Origin: Arthrobacter sp. B1I2
Lineage (GTDB): Bacteria; Actinomycetota; Actinomycetes; Actinomycetales; Micrococcaceae
NCBI RefSeq assembly: GCF_030816485.1
Contig: NZ_JAUSYC010000002.1
Coordinates: forward strand, 124,001 to 188,000
Length of the DNA stretch: 64,000 nt
Direction: 5' to 3'
Shown: positions 26,276-35,468 of the stretch, in pieces
Position numbering within the stretch: the stretch's first letter is position 1
Layout of the letters: each line of letters begins with the position of its first letter
Translations under genes and position numbers: made by a program
The notes under the pieces: model-generated
The model's database searches: none
Told to the model about the DNA's origin: nothing
Seen by the model: the letters and a program-made list of their open reading frames with translations, nothing else

Positions 26276-27585
26276 TTGCTCTTGTCCTGGGCAACTTGAA
26301 TATCTTCAAGAAGCTTGTCCGGCGTCGTCTCCCCCAGGACGAGGTTCTGAGAGCCACGTTGGATCACATTCTTGACGTCCGTCGAAAGCGAAGATGGGAC
26401 AACTTGGAGAGTCGGGAGCAGATCTCGGAAGCCTTCTGCCTGGGCAGAAATCGTGTCGGACTTCAAGACTTCCGGATTGGATGGCAGTATTCCCATTTTT
26501 TTAGCAAAGTACGTCTGCTGCTCTGCAGCCGTGAGCCATTTCAGGAACGCCAGGGACTCTTTGGTGTGCTTGCCCTTTGCGTTCACTGACATACCCTTGC
26601 CCGTATCAAAGCGCGCTCTGGGTTCATGCGTTGCATCCGCCGCTTTAGGAAGAGGAAGCGATCGGTAATTTGTGAAGTCAGGCGCTGACGACCTTGCCAC
26701 TGCAATTGAGAAAGAGCCATCAAAAATTGCTCCTATATCTCGCGTGTTGAAGAACGATTTCTCGACCGCGGCGTTATCCCCCGAGCCTCCCGGAATCGTG
26801 TTGCTTGCTATAGCTCCCGCCTTTGCAAGGTCCTCAAGGAGTTTGAACGTCTTTCGCCAGGCCTCCGTTTTCCAGCTCGCTTTGCCCAAGAAAGTTGCGT
26901 CTATTTCCTCGTCACTCATATAGTTTGATGCGTAGTACTGGATCAGGTTGGGAACCATCGAGGCTGAGATTGAGAATTTACCCTGCCCCTTTTCGCCTCC
27001 CTCGGCTAGCTTCTTCGTCAGATCTGCCATAGTCGCGGGAGCAACAGAGGGATTTATGGTTCCCTTGTCCGGATTAACGAGAAGCCCGTATACCGATATC
27101 TCCCAATGTGCGCTGTAAATTCCCGCCTTCACCCCATCAGGGTTGCCCTCATTGAATTTTGTCACCTTGAGGAGATCCGGCTGGAAATTCTTGCTCCAGT
27201 CGCCATTCATTTCCGACTCAAGGTTGAATGCCCAACCGGCCTTGTAGAAGGGTGCCATCTCTGAATTGCCAACGGAGGAGAACAAATCCGGCATGGAATT
27301 GGACTGGGCCTTAGATTGGAGCTTGGACATGAAGTCCGCGGGACCAGGGGTGTCGACAGATACTTTGATGCCTGTTTCTTCAGAGTACTTCGCCGCAAGG
27401 GCAGTCAGCGCTTCGGCCTGTCCACGGGACTGGTTGAGAACTGTCAGCTCGATGTCACCGCTGTCAGCTTCACTATTCCCCGAAGAACAACCTTGGAGCA
27501 CGAGACTGGACGCAAGTACGAACGAAACCGATAGCACAGTGCGGCGCGCGTAGGTCGGGGTTCCCTGACGGGGTTGCTTCATCAT
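26272..27585 (-). CDS. Sugar ABC transporter substrate-binding lipoprotein
   Basis: A 437-residue family 1 binding protein. The signal peptide RRTVLSVSFVLASSLVLQGC ends in a lipobox LQGC, so Cys33 or so is lipidated and the protein is held on the outer face of the membrane. IELTVLNQSRGQAEALTALA starts the mature fold and the GTKGM-like segment DTGKGMSVNAKGKH closes it. Tandem ATGs at 27585 and 27582 follow AAAGGAAGC. First gene of the three-gene importer operon, which is bracketed by direct repeats. Confidence 0.92.
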   Translation of the reverse strand: MMKQPRQGTPTYARRTVLSVSFVLASSLVLQGCSSGNSEADSGDIELTVLNQSRGQAEALTALAAKYSEETGIKVSVDTPGPADFMSKLQSKAQSNSMPDLFSSVGNSEMAPFYKAGWAFNLESEMNGDWSKNFQPDLLKVTKFNEGNPDGVKAGIYSAHWEISVYGLLVNPDKGTINPSVAPATMADLTKKLAEGGEKGQGKFSISASMVPNLIQYYASNYMSDEEIDATFLGKASWKTEAWRKTFKLLEDLAKAGAIASNTIPGGSGDNAAVEKSFFNTRDIGAIFDGSFSIAVARSSAPDFTNYRSLPLPKAADATHEPRARFDTGKGMSVNAKGKHTKESLAFLKWLTAAEQQTYFAKKMGILPSNPEVLKSDTISAQAEGFRDLLPTLQVVPSSLSTDVKNVIQRGSQNLVLGETTPDKLLEDIQVAQDKSK

Positions 27586-28407
27586 GGCTTCCTTTGGTCT
27601 TAAGTTCTGGTAGCGCGGGGGCCGAGCTAAGTCGTACTCGGGCCGAAGTCATGTCTCCGACGGAGCTCGGTCAACTGGCGCTACTGCCTTCGTAGTGCAG
27701 CCTCTCGGACGTGCCGCTCGTTTCCCCGCCAACTCCGGTGTTCTTGGTTGTGACACTGATCAGCACTCCGCGCGAAACTTTTGGTACTCGAGAAATTTCT
27801 GGACCTTGCCGGGGAATGCTACTCGCCACCGGATATCCCCCAATCAGTGGGCGAGTGGCTTGCGGCGTCTTGGCCGTTGGTCGTGACTCGGGCATCGGAG
27901 ATTCTTGATTGGAGCAACGCGAACAGGCGCCGGGGAAGTTCTGTCTTCGTCAGCCAGGGTGTGCCGGTAGGCCAAGGCAATAAATGGAAAGCGCTTCTGA
28001 ACCCAAGGTGGGATGCTCTGCCCGATTGGACAGCTCCGATCCATGGTTCCTCTGGATTAGTGGCCAAAGTGGAACGTCTTACCGAAAGCCCCACCTATTT
28101 ATGCGGAGGCGTGTCCAGTATCACAACGCGACGGTAGTATGTCAACCGATTGCATTGCGCCGACTTCCGCGATAAGCCAAGGGAAGGCGTGTTATTGCTT
28201 GGTCGAGATTGGATGGCAGGAGCATTTGCTGGCGCTGAGGCAAGCGGTTGCAGTGCTAGATTGTGAGGCCGCCTCCGGGCGGCTGCTTCCCATCGGGCAT
28301 GTAGAAATTGCCGGAGCTCGCCACTGGCCGCCTCTCTCGGTGCAATGCTCTTCGCGGGCAACAACGGCGGTACCAAGCTCTCCAACGCCATGAGCATTAC
28401 ACGAGCC
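27586..28407. other. 820-bp region upstream of the sugar importer
   Basis: The first part must hold the importer promoter. A plus-strand frame at 27781-28137 has protein-like pieces (ASEILDWSNANRRRG, WKALLNPRWDALPDW), and another near 28190-28310 reads HLLALRQAVAVLDCEAASG; these may be shreds of one decayed gene I cannot name. Nothing else is supportable. Confidence 0.3.
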
Positions 28408-28445
28408 TAGAACTCAACCTGACAGGACGAGGGTCGGAGGCGCAT

Positions 28446-28981
28446 ATGGCGGGGCAGCGGATCGGGTACGTGCGGGTGAGCATGCTGGATCAGAATGACA
28501 AACGCCAGCTCGAAGGCCAAGTTTTTGACAGAGTTTTCACCGACAAGGCCTCGGGCAGGGACACCGCTAGGCCGGAGCTCACCGAACTGCTGCGGTTCGC
28601 CCGCCACGGGGACACCGTGGTTGTGCACAGCATGGACCGGCTCGCGCGAAATCTCGATGACTTGCGTGCGTGCGGGTGGAGTTCGTCAAGGAGAGCCTGG
28701 TCTTCACCGGCGAGGACTCCCCCATGGCCAACCTCGTGCTCCCCGTCATGGGTGCTTTCGCCGAGTTCGAACGCTCCCTCATCAGGGAACGCCAAAAGGA
28801 GGGCATCGCCCTGGCCAAGCAGCGCGGCGCCTACAAAGGCAGGAGAAAGACTCTCACACCGGAACGGGCCGCCGAGCTGGTACAGCGCGCCGGCAACGTG
28901 TCCCGAAGGCCTTACTTGCTCGTGACTACGGAATCAGCAGAGACCGTCTTCCAGTACCTGCGCCACGCCACGCTGGACTGA
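28446..28981 (+). pseudogene. Serine resolvase, copy 3, with deletion and frameshifts
   Basis: ATG 28446 starts GQRIGYVRVSMLDQND with the catalytic serine retained, through HSMDRLARNLDDLRA. About 28 bases (LVQGLTRRGVQ in the intact copy) are then missing, shifting into the frame VEFVKESLVFTGEDSPMANL and on to GAYKGRRKTLTPERAAELVQ. A second slip after RAG removes the helix-turn-helix start, and the frame returns for FQYLRHATLD, ending at 28981. It has the same upstream CCTAGAACTCAACCTGACAG (28408-28428) as copy 2, but lies on the opposite strand. Confidence 0.88.
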
Positions 28982-29057
28982 ACCACTCCCCTACCGACGC
29001 CGTCGTTGAGCCGTAACCCCCGTGGCCGTAGCTTGACGGAATCTCGGCTATCGGCTC

Positions 29058-29196
29058 TTTACAATGTGCGGGGGGAGTGGCTGCGGAAGGCGCCCTTTTT
29101 CTGGCACCATTTCGTGGTGTTTCCTCCAGAGACCGGAAGTCAGAACTCCTCAGCCAAGGCCCGGTTGACAGGTTGTAGGACAGGCCGCCAGCGGTG
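29058..29196 (+). repeat. 140-bp direct repeat, right copy
   Basis: Right-hand partner of 24172-24309, about 4.9 kb away and in direct orientation. It starts 77 bp after the resolvase copy 3 stop. Neither copy holds a recognisable gene; one frame reads WLRKAPFFWHHFVVFPPE, but this is not a family I know. Confidence 0.85.
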
Positions 29197-29296
29197 ACCC
29201 TGATTTGGGTCGGGAAAATTTGGCTAATGGCGTCCGTGAAAATTCCTCCTCAGGTCTGTCGTCCGGATCAAGGCACTCCTGCTTCGGGAGCCACGG

Positions 29297-29501
29297 TCAG
29301 GTTGTCGCGCGAACTTCGCCATTGGCCGGCCGCAGCCTCACAAAGGGCTCCAAGGCTGTGAACCTGTGCAGGTGCATGTCCTCCCAACCAAAGACCGCCT
29401 GGAGAACCCGGTGGACCTGATTCAGGGTCATCGTGCTGCCGGGCATTCTGCTGGCGCCAAATCTCCGGGTGTCTGTCGACCAGCTCCACACGAACCTCCA
29501 A
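29297..29501 (-). pseudogene. pRiA4b ORF-3-like remnant, frameshifted
   Basis: In one frame LEVRVELVDRHPEIWR, and after a frame change MTLNQVHRVLQAVFGWEDMH then LHRFTALEPFVRLRP. Together these give the opening strands and helix of the plasmid pRiA4b ORF-3 family, whose role is unknown and which is common on mobile DNA. The frame ends at 29297, well short of a full protein. It is joined directly to an IS1182 fragment. Confidence 0.7.
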
Positions 29502-29752
29502 GAATGCGCTCAAAGCGCCTCGACGGTCTCCCCTGTCAAAGAGGCCCTGCAACGCCTGCACCGACCCGATCACCGGCGCCGGAACGGAAGGCCAGTCCCG
29601 CCGCGACGGAAAGAGATCCTCCATCACCGAATCCGGAAACAACCGCCCCGATGCGTGGCCAGATGAGCGAAAACGCTGCCCGGAGCTAACAACTCCCGAG
29701 CCAGCGCCTCGACATCCAAATATCCGCGTTGCCCATCCTCACGTCCCTGCAT
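29502..29752 (-). pseudogene. IS1182-family transposase N-terminal remnant
   Basis: ATG 29752 begins MQGREDGQRGYLDVEALARE then LLAPGSVFAHLATHR, the standard start of IS1182-type transposases. After a frameshift near 29650 it continues LFPDSVMEDLFPSRRDW and PSVPAPVIGSVQALQGL. It breaks off near 29502, where pRiA4b-like sequence takes over. Nothing is seen in 29753-29841. Confidence 0.75.
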
Positions 29753-29841
29753 GAAACCAGCCGTAAATCACTAGTCCCGAAGATCCAGCAGGCACGCCTC
29801 ACTTCCGCCAATTGTTCAGCGCACTCCTAGGCACCATTCGC

Positions 29842-30771
29842 TTACGCTACGGTTGCCGGGAAGTGCATGAATTTTCCGTTTAGGTCCCGTGTTGAGGCCA
29901 AGGCCTGAATGAGTCCTTGGGCGGTTCCACCCTCGGGGTGGTTGCCGTGGACGATCACGATGTCCCCTTGTGCAGCTGATGATACTTCTCGGGCAACGAT
30001 TGAAGCAGTGAAGGTAGCTCCTCCATCTCCATTGATACTGAAGCCGGTTGGAATGAGCCCCAGGGCATGGACTATTTGTACGGCTACATCGTCCATATAT
30101 GCGGTCCCAGGCCGGAAGAAGCGTTGGGGCCGCCCGGTTAAATCTTCCAGAACGGCGTTGCTTGTAATTATTTCGTCGTAAATTTCCTCTGGTCCTTTCG
30201 TCCCGGGGATGCCGTAGGCACTTTTTCCGTTCACAGACAAGGGAGAATGGGCGGAGCCGTGATTTGCGAGTTCGAACAAAGGATCGTTGGCGAGTTCTTG
30301 GCTCTTCAAAGGATTTTCTCTAATCCAGCGGGAGTTGAGGAAAAGGGTGGCTGGAATCCCGTTTTGCCGCAGGGCATTCAGCAAGAGCGTATCCACTGCG
30401 TTGCCACCGGGTCCTCCGCAAAAGTCCACTGTGAGGACCACCCCTCCCGAACTTGCTGGTAGCCGTTTCAGCACCCCTGGCGCTTCAAGTCCCCAGTAGA
30501 CGGGAACCTGCCCGGTGAAAGACCTGATTACTTCCCCACGGCTTGGAACAGACAGTGTCCGTGGTAGTTGAGGGGGTATGGATACGTCGTCTTCGTCCGG
30601 AAATTCGCGCTGCCTCTCGTTATCGTCTTCCCACGGTTCTGTTTGTTCCAATTTGCGGTTCTGGCTGAGTGTTTCCAGCAGCGGATAGGACATTAGGCAA
30701 ATTCCGGCGCCAAGTAGATACCGCCGGGAGAAGCCTTTTGTGCTTTGTGCCTGCCTGTGCCTGACTGTCAT
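29842..30771 (-). CDS. Exported polysaccharide deacetylase-like protein
   Basis: A 309-residue protein with an N-terminal SRRYLLGAGICLMSYPLL segment that fits a Tat (twin-arginine) signal or uncleaved anchor. The NodB-type fold is shown by VVLTVDFCGGPGG (in place of TFDDGP), GIPATLFLNSRW, ANHGSAHSPLS with the His-x3-His metal site, RFFRPGTAYMD and DIVIVHGNHPEGG. The altered first motif keeps one Asp. Likely acts on cell-wall or exopolysaccharide N- or O-acetyl groups outside the membrane. Its start overlaps the stop of the membrane esterase upstream (ATGA), so the two are one operon. Confidence 0.85.
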   Translation of the reverse strand: MTVRHRQAQSTKGFSRRYLLGAGICLMSYPLLETLSQNRKLEQTEPWEDDNERQREFPDEDDVSIPPQLPRTLSVPSRGEVIRSFTGQVPVYWGLEAPGVLKRLPASSGGVVLTVDFCGGPGGNAVDTLLLNALRQNGIPATLFLNSRWIRENPLKSQELANDPLFELANHGSAHSPLSVNGKSAYGIPGTKGPEEIYDEIITSNAVLEDLTGRPQRFFRPGTAYMDDVAVQIVHALGLIPTGFSINGDGGATFTASIVAREVSSAAQGDIVIVHGNHPEGGTAQGLIQALASTRDLNGKFMHFPATVA

Positions 30772-32075
30772 GGAGCCGGTCCGTCCGTTGGATTGGATAA
30801 GCCCAGTCGGGGGTATAGGATCCCAAAACCGTCGCGAAGGCCAGTTGCAAGGGCACCTATGCCGTGCCCGCCTTCCGGGATCTCCAGGAGGTTGACGGTC
30901 ATTCCAGCGTGGCTGGCTGCTGTGCTTATCTTCCGGGCAGCGGTCATGTAGGCCGGATCATCGCGGCAGGCGGTGAAGACTGCATGGATGCCCTTGTATT
31001 GGCGGATATTGAGAATGTGCTCGGGTTTTTGCGCGTCGTATGCGGTCTGGTCCCCGTGAAATATCTCTCGTAGAGTGCTTCCGGGGTGCTCGGCTCCGGG
31101 GTACTCTTCTCCTGATACATCAAGGACGTTGCCCCATGTTTCCGGGTATTTGGCGGCGAATGAGATGGCGCATTGGCCGCCGTGTGAATATCCACCCGCT
31201 GTCCAGTACCTGGCGTCACCGATGACGTTCAAATTCCTTCGCGCCCACTCCACGACATCCTTGTTGATGTACGTCTCAACGTTGCCAAATCGGGCTGTAT
31301 CCAAACAAAGGTCGTCGACAAGCGGATTACCCAGTTGATCAACCACGATTACGATCGGTGCCAGACCTCGGTTCCGGGCCGCTAGTTCATTAAGTGCATC
31401 CGCGGCGAAACGGGGATCAGGGTCATCGGGTTGGCCCATCATCATGACCACCAGCGGCAGAGCCGGGGGGGAATCCACAAGGGCGACTGGAGGGAGGTAC
31501 ACTCCGGCAGGTCTGGGAGTAAATCCCGATAACGTTCCTGGAATAACTTGAGTCCTCGTGACACCGGTGGCAGGCATGTTCGGCGGAGCTTCCCAGTCCC
31601 TCCATAGAACCGGCATGCTGGTGGTCATGTCTTGCGCTGGTTTATTGATGTCCAGCTGAGGGGCAAGCGATATACCCAGCAGCGCCGCAACGGTGGGCCG
31701 AAGACCGTAGTAGGAATTGATCCCGACTACGGTCGTGACCACAAAAATCGGGACAGCACCTACAGCCAAAACTTTTTTCCACCGAGGAGACTTCCAGAAG
31801 GTTACCCCTGTCAGTACCGAAGCCCCGACGAAGGAAGTAAACCATGCCCTAACCTGCCATGGAAGGTTGCTAACGACATCTAAAACGAACTCGAACACCC
31901 ACAGGGTCAGCCACGCCAGCAGCGCGCCGCCCGTGAAAATCCAGGCGGCTGCCAGCCACCACAAGGGAACCCTGCGCCAGCTGAGGACAACGAGGAGCCA
32001 AGCTGTGAGCACCGTAAGGGTCCACATCAAAACGCCATCAACGAGGTTGTATTCAAGCAGGAAATCCACTGGCAA
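30768..32075 (-). CDS. Membrane-anchored esterase (esterase D-like domain)
   Basis: A 435-residue protein with about four N-terminal hydrophobic helices (to residue 130), then an extracellular alpha/beta-hydrolase of the putative-esterase group. The nucleophile elbow is GGYSHGGQCA; a C-terminal histidine lies in IPEGGHGIGAL. Such membrane esterases resemble mycolyltransferase-like and acyl-esterase proteins of actinobacteria. Coupled to a polysaccharide deacetylase, it may remove or transfer acyl groups at the cell surface. Start ATG 32075. Confidence 0.85.
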   Translation of the reverse strand: MPVDFLLEYNLVDGVLMWTLTVLTAWLLVVLSWRRVPLWWLAAAWIFTGGALLAWLTLWVFEFVLDVVSNLPWQVRAWFTSFVGASVLTGVTFWKSPRWKKVLAVGAVPIFVVTTVVGINSYYGLRPTVAALLGISLAPQLDINKPAQDMTTSMPVLWRDWEAPPNMPATGVTRTQVIPGTLSGFTPRPAGVYLPPVALVDSPPALPLVVMMMGQPDDPDPRFAADALNELAARNRGLAPIVIVVDQLGNPLVDDLCLDTARFGNVETYINKDVVEWARRNLNVIGDARYWTAGGYSHGGQCAISFAAKYPETWGNVLDVSGEEYPGAEHPGSTLREIFHGDQTAYDAQKPEHILNIRQYKGIHAVFTACRDDPAYMTAARKISTAASHAGMTVNLLEIPEGGHGIGALATGLRDGFGILYPRLGLSNPTDGPAP

Positions 32076-32200
32076 TCCCGTTTCTGTTTATACGTGCGCT
32101 GGAAAGAGCCCTCCTAAGGGTGCCTGGCTCTACACATTTCGAGGGAGACATACGAGACAGTCCTAAGGGGGAGGAGGCAGAGGCGCTTTCTTGACCAGGC

Positions 32201-32246
32201 GCGCACGCCTGCAAGGTCGGAGGGACAGACCACTTGCAGCGTGCGC
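32201..32246. terminator. Hairpin upstream of the esterase and downstream of marR
   Basis: GCGCACG-CCTGCAAG (32201-32215) pairs with CTTGCAG-CGTGCGC (32233-32246), a stem of about 14 bp around a 17-base loop. It lies 54 bp beyond the MarR stop on the minus strand and separates that gene from the esterase promoter. No T-run. Confidence 0.5.
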
Positions 32247-32299
32247 CTTCCAGCAGACCAATACTCCTGGGCTGGACTCCAGCATGAAGGCCGTGGGTG

Positions 32300-32761
32300 T
32301 TAGCTAGTTGTGCTCCGGGCCTGCACGGCAGATTTGACGAGCGACTGAGTTAGCTGGTGCAGTGTTTTCGCCGCACTGCGGGCATCTTCCTCGTTCCAGT
32401 CCCAGAGATGTTCTTGAAAGGCTGCTGATCGTTCGGCCTCCAAGCGTCGCAGTCTTTCCAGACCCCATGGTGTAATGGCAACAAGCTGAGCACGGCCATC
32501 ACCTGGATCTTTCCGACGAACGACTAGACTCTGCTCCTCCAAATCCGCGATGTGCCGGCTCAGGACTGGGGCACCAATGCCGAGCCGCGCAGCGAGCACA
32601 GCAGCCCGGCACTCCCCCTCACCTACAAGCCGAAGTACGAAATGCTGGGCTGCGCCCATTCCTTCCCCTCGTGAGGTAAATGCAGCGATGCAACGCACTG
32701 CTCGTTGGAGGTCGAATATTTCATACACGAGGTCTGCTGCCGTTTCAGGGGCGAGTGCCAT
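32300..32761 (-). CDS. MarR family transcriptional regulator
   Basis: ATG 32761 with AGGAAC before it gives 153 residues; the open frame extends into the preceding gene but that part is antisense-like. GMGAAQHFVLRLVGEGECRA, then LAARLGIGAPVLSRHIADLE as the winged helix-turn-helix recognition region, and VVRRKDPGDGRAQLVAITPW as the wing, are the typical MarR order. Last gene of the minus-strand block, 64 bp after the GarR-like gene. Likely represses some of this block in response to a small acidic ligand. Confidence 0.85.
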   Translation of the reverse strand: MALAPETAADLVYEIFDLQRAVRCIAAFTSRGEGMGAAQHFVLRLVGEGECRAAVLAARLGIGAPVLSRHIADLEEQSLVVRRKDPGDGRAQLVAITPWGLERLRRLEAERSAAFQEHLWDWNEEDARSAAKTLHQLTQSLVKSAVQARSTTS

Positions 32762-32825
32762 ATCTGTTCCTAATATGCCCGGATGGAGGAGGCGGGACGC
32801 AACGCACGGATTTCCCGGGCCGCTA

Positions 32826-33701
32826 CTAGCGGTCTGAGAGCTGGAGGACCTGCTTGAAGAGTCCGGAGTGGTCCAGTGCGCCGTCACCCTGGTTGGCGGT
32901 GGCGACGACGAGCTGTGCGGCGACGGCGCCAAGCGGGATGGCGACGTTGGCTTCACGGGCTGCCGAGGTGACGATGCCCATGTCCTTGTGGTGGAGGGCG
33001 AGGCGGAAGCCGGGGTCGAAGTTGCGGTCCAGCATCTTCTGGCCCTTCTGGTCCAGGACCTTGGAGCCGGCCAGGCCGCCGCCGAGGACCTTGAGGGCGG
33101 CGTCGGTGTCCACGCCATAGGCCTCAAGGAACGCAATGGCTTCGCCGAGGACTTCGATGTTGACGGCGACGATCAGCTGGTTTGCAGCCTTAACGGTCTG
33201 GCCGGAGCCGGAGGGGCCCACGTGGACGATGGTCTTGCCGACGGCATTGAGGACGTCCTGGGCGTCGTCGGAGTCTGCCTTGTCGCCGCCCACCATGATG
33301 GACAGGACGGCGTCGATGGCGCCCTGTTCGCCGCCGGAAACCGGGGCGTTCAGGGGGCGGAGGCCGGCTTCTTTGGCCTCTGCTGCAAGGCGGACGGCGA
33401 CGTCGGGGCGGATGCTGGAGGCGTCGATCCACAGGGCGCACGGCTTGGCGTTGGCGAAGACACCGTCCTTGCCGCTGACCACGCCTTCGACGTCGGGGGA
33501 GTCCGGCACCATGGTGATGACGACGTCGGCATCCTTCACGGCATCGGCGATGCTCGAGGCGCCCTTGCCGCCTTCGGAGACGAGCTTGTCGATCTTGTCC
33601 TGGCTGCGGTTGAAGCCGGTGACGGTGTGGCCGGCTTTGACCAGGTTGATGGCCATGGGCAGGCCCATGATTCCGAGTCCGATGACTGCAACGTTGCTCA
33701 T
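32826..33701 (-). CDS. garR: 2-hydroxy-3-oxopropionate (tartronate semialdehyde) reductase-like dehydrogenase
   Basis: A 291-residue beta-hydroxyacid dehydrogenase. VAVIGLGIMGLPMAINLVKA is the NAD(P) Rossmann motif; DAPVSGG-like NAPVSGGEQGAIDA binds substrate; the catalytic lysine is in GSGQTVKAANQLIVA; and HHKDMGI closes the fold. These match GarR/GlxR, which reduces tartronate semialdehyde to D-glycerate in glucarate/galactarate and glyoxylate metabolism. An AGGAG sequence lies before its ATG. Context of uronate genes supports a sugar-acid role. Confidence 0.88.
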   Translation of the reverse strand: MSNVAVIGLGIMGLPMAINLVKAGHTVTGFNRSQDKIDKLVSEGGKGASSIADAVKDADVVITMVPDSPDVEGVVSGKDGVFANAKPCALWIDASSIRPDVAVRLAAEAKEAGLRPLNAPVSGGEQGAIDAVLSIMVGGDKADSDDAQDVLNAVGKTIVHVGPSGSGQTVKAANQLIVAVNIEVLGEAIAFLEAYGVDTDAALKVLGGGLAGSKVLDQKGQKMLDRNFDPGFRLALHHKDMGIVTSAAREANVAIPLGAVAAQLVVATANQGDGALDHSGLFKQVLQLSDR

Positions 33702-33790
33702 GATGGTTCTCCTTTCTGAAAGTCTTTTTGGTGTCTTGCCGGGCTGCCCTACGGGCTCCGGTGGGTGCCTGCCCTCGGACGGGTCAGGGT

Positions 33791-35464
33791 TTACGGGCGG
33801 CGGGAGTCTGTTGACAATTCCCTCGTACCTTCCGATTCGCTAACAGCTAGCCGTGCCTCTCCCCCGGCGATGTCCACGGCGATTTCTGCTTCCGTTTCCG
33901 CGAGTTGTTCAAGGCCTGTCTTTCGCTTCAGAGGCACATTGGGAAGGAAAGCGATGGCGACAACAGTAAGCAGCGCAAGCGGCGTGGATAGTAGAAATAC
34001 TCCGGCCACTCCCTGGGCATAGGCTTCCGCAACCACGGCACGAAGGGGATCGCTTAGGGAACCCATATCTGGTAGCCGTCCGGTGCTGATCACCGATGGG
34101 TCAATCCCCTGCGCCCTCAAGGAGTCGGATTTGTCCGCTATGACTTGTGCTGCCCTTGAGGAAAGGGCTGCGCCAAGTACCGTGACTCCGATTGTTCCGC
34201 CTAGAGTGCGGAAGAAGGCTACCCCGGCGCTTGCTACGCCTAGGTGCGCTACCTCGGCCGTGTTCTGAGTGACGAGGACGAGGTTTTGCATAACCATCCC
34301 GATGCCCAATCCAACAAATGCCATATAGGTCCACAGGAGTGGTATCGGTGTCGCCACGCCTATGGTTGCCAAGCAACCCAAGCCCAAGGTGAGGAAGCTG
34401 GCTCCCAGGACCATCCAGAATTTCCATTTACCCGAGCGGCTGATCAGGGCGCCAACGACCGTGGACGCCACCACCACTGCAATGACCTGAGGCATGGCAA
34501 TAAGTCCAGAGTCCGTAGCGGTGGCCGCGCGACTGAGCTGCAGGTACTGGCTCATGAATACTGCCGTACCGTAGACCGCCACACCTACTGAGATGCTGGC
34601 GATAACAGTGAGGGAGAAGGAACGATTCCGGAACAGAGACAGCGGGATAATCGGTTCTGCGGCCTTTCTTTCTATCAGGACGGCAGCGATAAGCAGTACG
34701 AGGGATGCCGCCAGCAACAGCAAAGATTGAAGTGAACGCCATTCAAACTGCGAGCCACCCAAAGTTATCCAGATCAGCAGGCTCGACACGCCGGCGGTTA
34801 TGAAGACGGCTCCGGCGTAATCGATGGTCACGGTCCGAGGCTTCCGGGGCAAGTGAAGAGTAAGTTGAATCAGCACGAGCGAGGCCAGGGCGAAGGGAAC
34901 TGAGGCGAAGAAGTTCCACCGCCACCCAGCGAAATCAGTGATGACTCCACCGAGCAGCGGTCCTCCCACGGAGCCCGCTGTCATGACTGCGCCCGTCAAG
35001 CCCATATACTTTCCACGGTCTCGCGGGCTAATGATATCGGCCATGATGATCTGCACCAGAGTCAGCAAGCCGCCAGCGCCCAGTCCTTGAATGACGCGTC
35101 CTGCGATTAAAGTGCCTGGTTCAGGTGCAGCGCCAGCCAGCAGGGAACCTGCGATAAAGATCACCAGGGCTGCCTGCACTAATGCCTTCCGATTTAGTAG
35201 GTCGGCCAATTTGCCCCAAATCGGCGTGCTAATAGTTATGGCCAGTAAAGTGGCGGTCACGATCCAAGTGAAAGTGGCCTGGGATCCCGCTAGGTCGTTA
35301 ACAATTCGAGGAATTGAGGTGGAAATAATTGAGCTCGCCAAGAGCGCTACAAGAAGGCCCGTAAGCAGCCCGGTCAATGTCCTGAGGATCGAACCAGTGG
35401 ATGAACCCTTCTTGTGCTTCGTTGCGTGGGCTCTTGGTTTTTTAGGTCTGTTCCCGGGAGTCAT
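33791..35464 (-). CDS. MFS transporter, DHA2-type (14 helices)
   Basis: The protein has 557 residues from ATG 35464; an in-frame TTG at 35482 would overlap the SDR stop by 14 bases and add six residues. It has an N-terminal basic stretch, then about 14 hydrophobic helices. The motif A loop WGKLADLLNRKALVQ, motif C-like GLTGAVMTAGSVGGPLLGG, and RVIQGLGAGGLLTLVQ fit the EmrB/QacA drug:H+ antiporter group. In this operon it may export or import an acidic sugar intermediate, but a drug efflux role cannot be excluded. Confidence 0.87.
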   Translation of the reverse strand: MTPGNRPKKPRAHATKHKKGSSTGSILRTLTGLLTGLLVALLASSIISTSIPRIVNDLAGSQATFTWIVTATLLAITISTPIWGKLADLLNRKALVQAALVIFIAGSLLAGAAPEPGTLIAGRVIQGLGAGGLLTLVQIIMADIISPRDRGKYMGLTGAVMTAGSVGGPLLGGVITDFAGWRWNFFASVPFALASLVLIQLTLHLPRKPRTVTIDYAGAVFITAGVSSLLIWITLGGSQFEWRSLQSLLLLAASLVLLIAAVLIERKAAEPIIPLSLFRNRSFSLTVIASISVGVAVYGTAVFMSQYLQLSRAATATDSGLIAMPQVIAVVVASTVVGALISRSGKWKFWMVLGASFLTLGLGCLATIGVATPIPLLWTYMAFVGLGIGMVMQNLVLVTQNTAEVAHLGVASAGVAFFRTLGGTIGVTVLGAALSSRAAQVIADKSDSLRAQGIDPSVISTGRLPDMGSLSDPLRAVVAEAYAQGVAGVFLLSTPLALLTVVAIAFLPNVPLKRKTGLEQLAETEAEIAVDIAGGEARLAVSESEGTRELSTDSRRP

Positions 35465-35468
35465 GACA

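Noticed and set aside
32762..33136. N-terminal extension of the MarR frame into the reductase gene
   Set aside because: The upstream part is Ser/Thr/Pro-rich shadow of the reductase gene; ATG 32761 has a ribosome site.
32868..33719. 283-codon plus-strand frame opposite the GarR-like gene
   Set aside because: Antisense shadow, strongly Gly/Asp/Val-biased, with no ribosome site.
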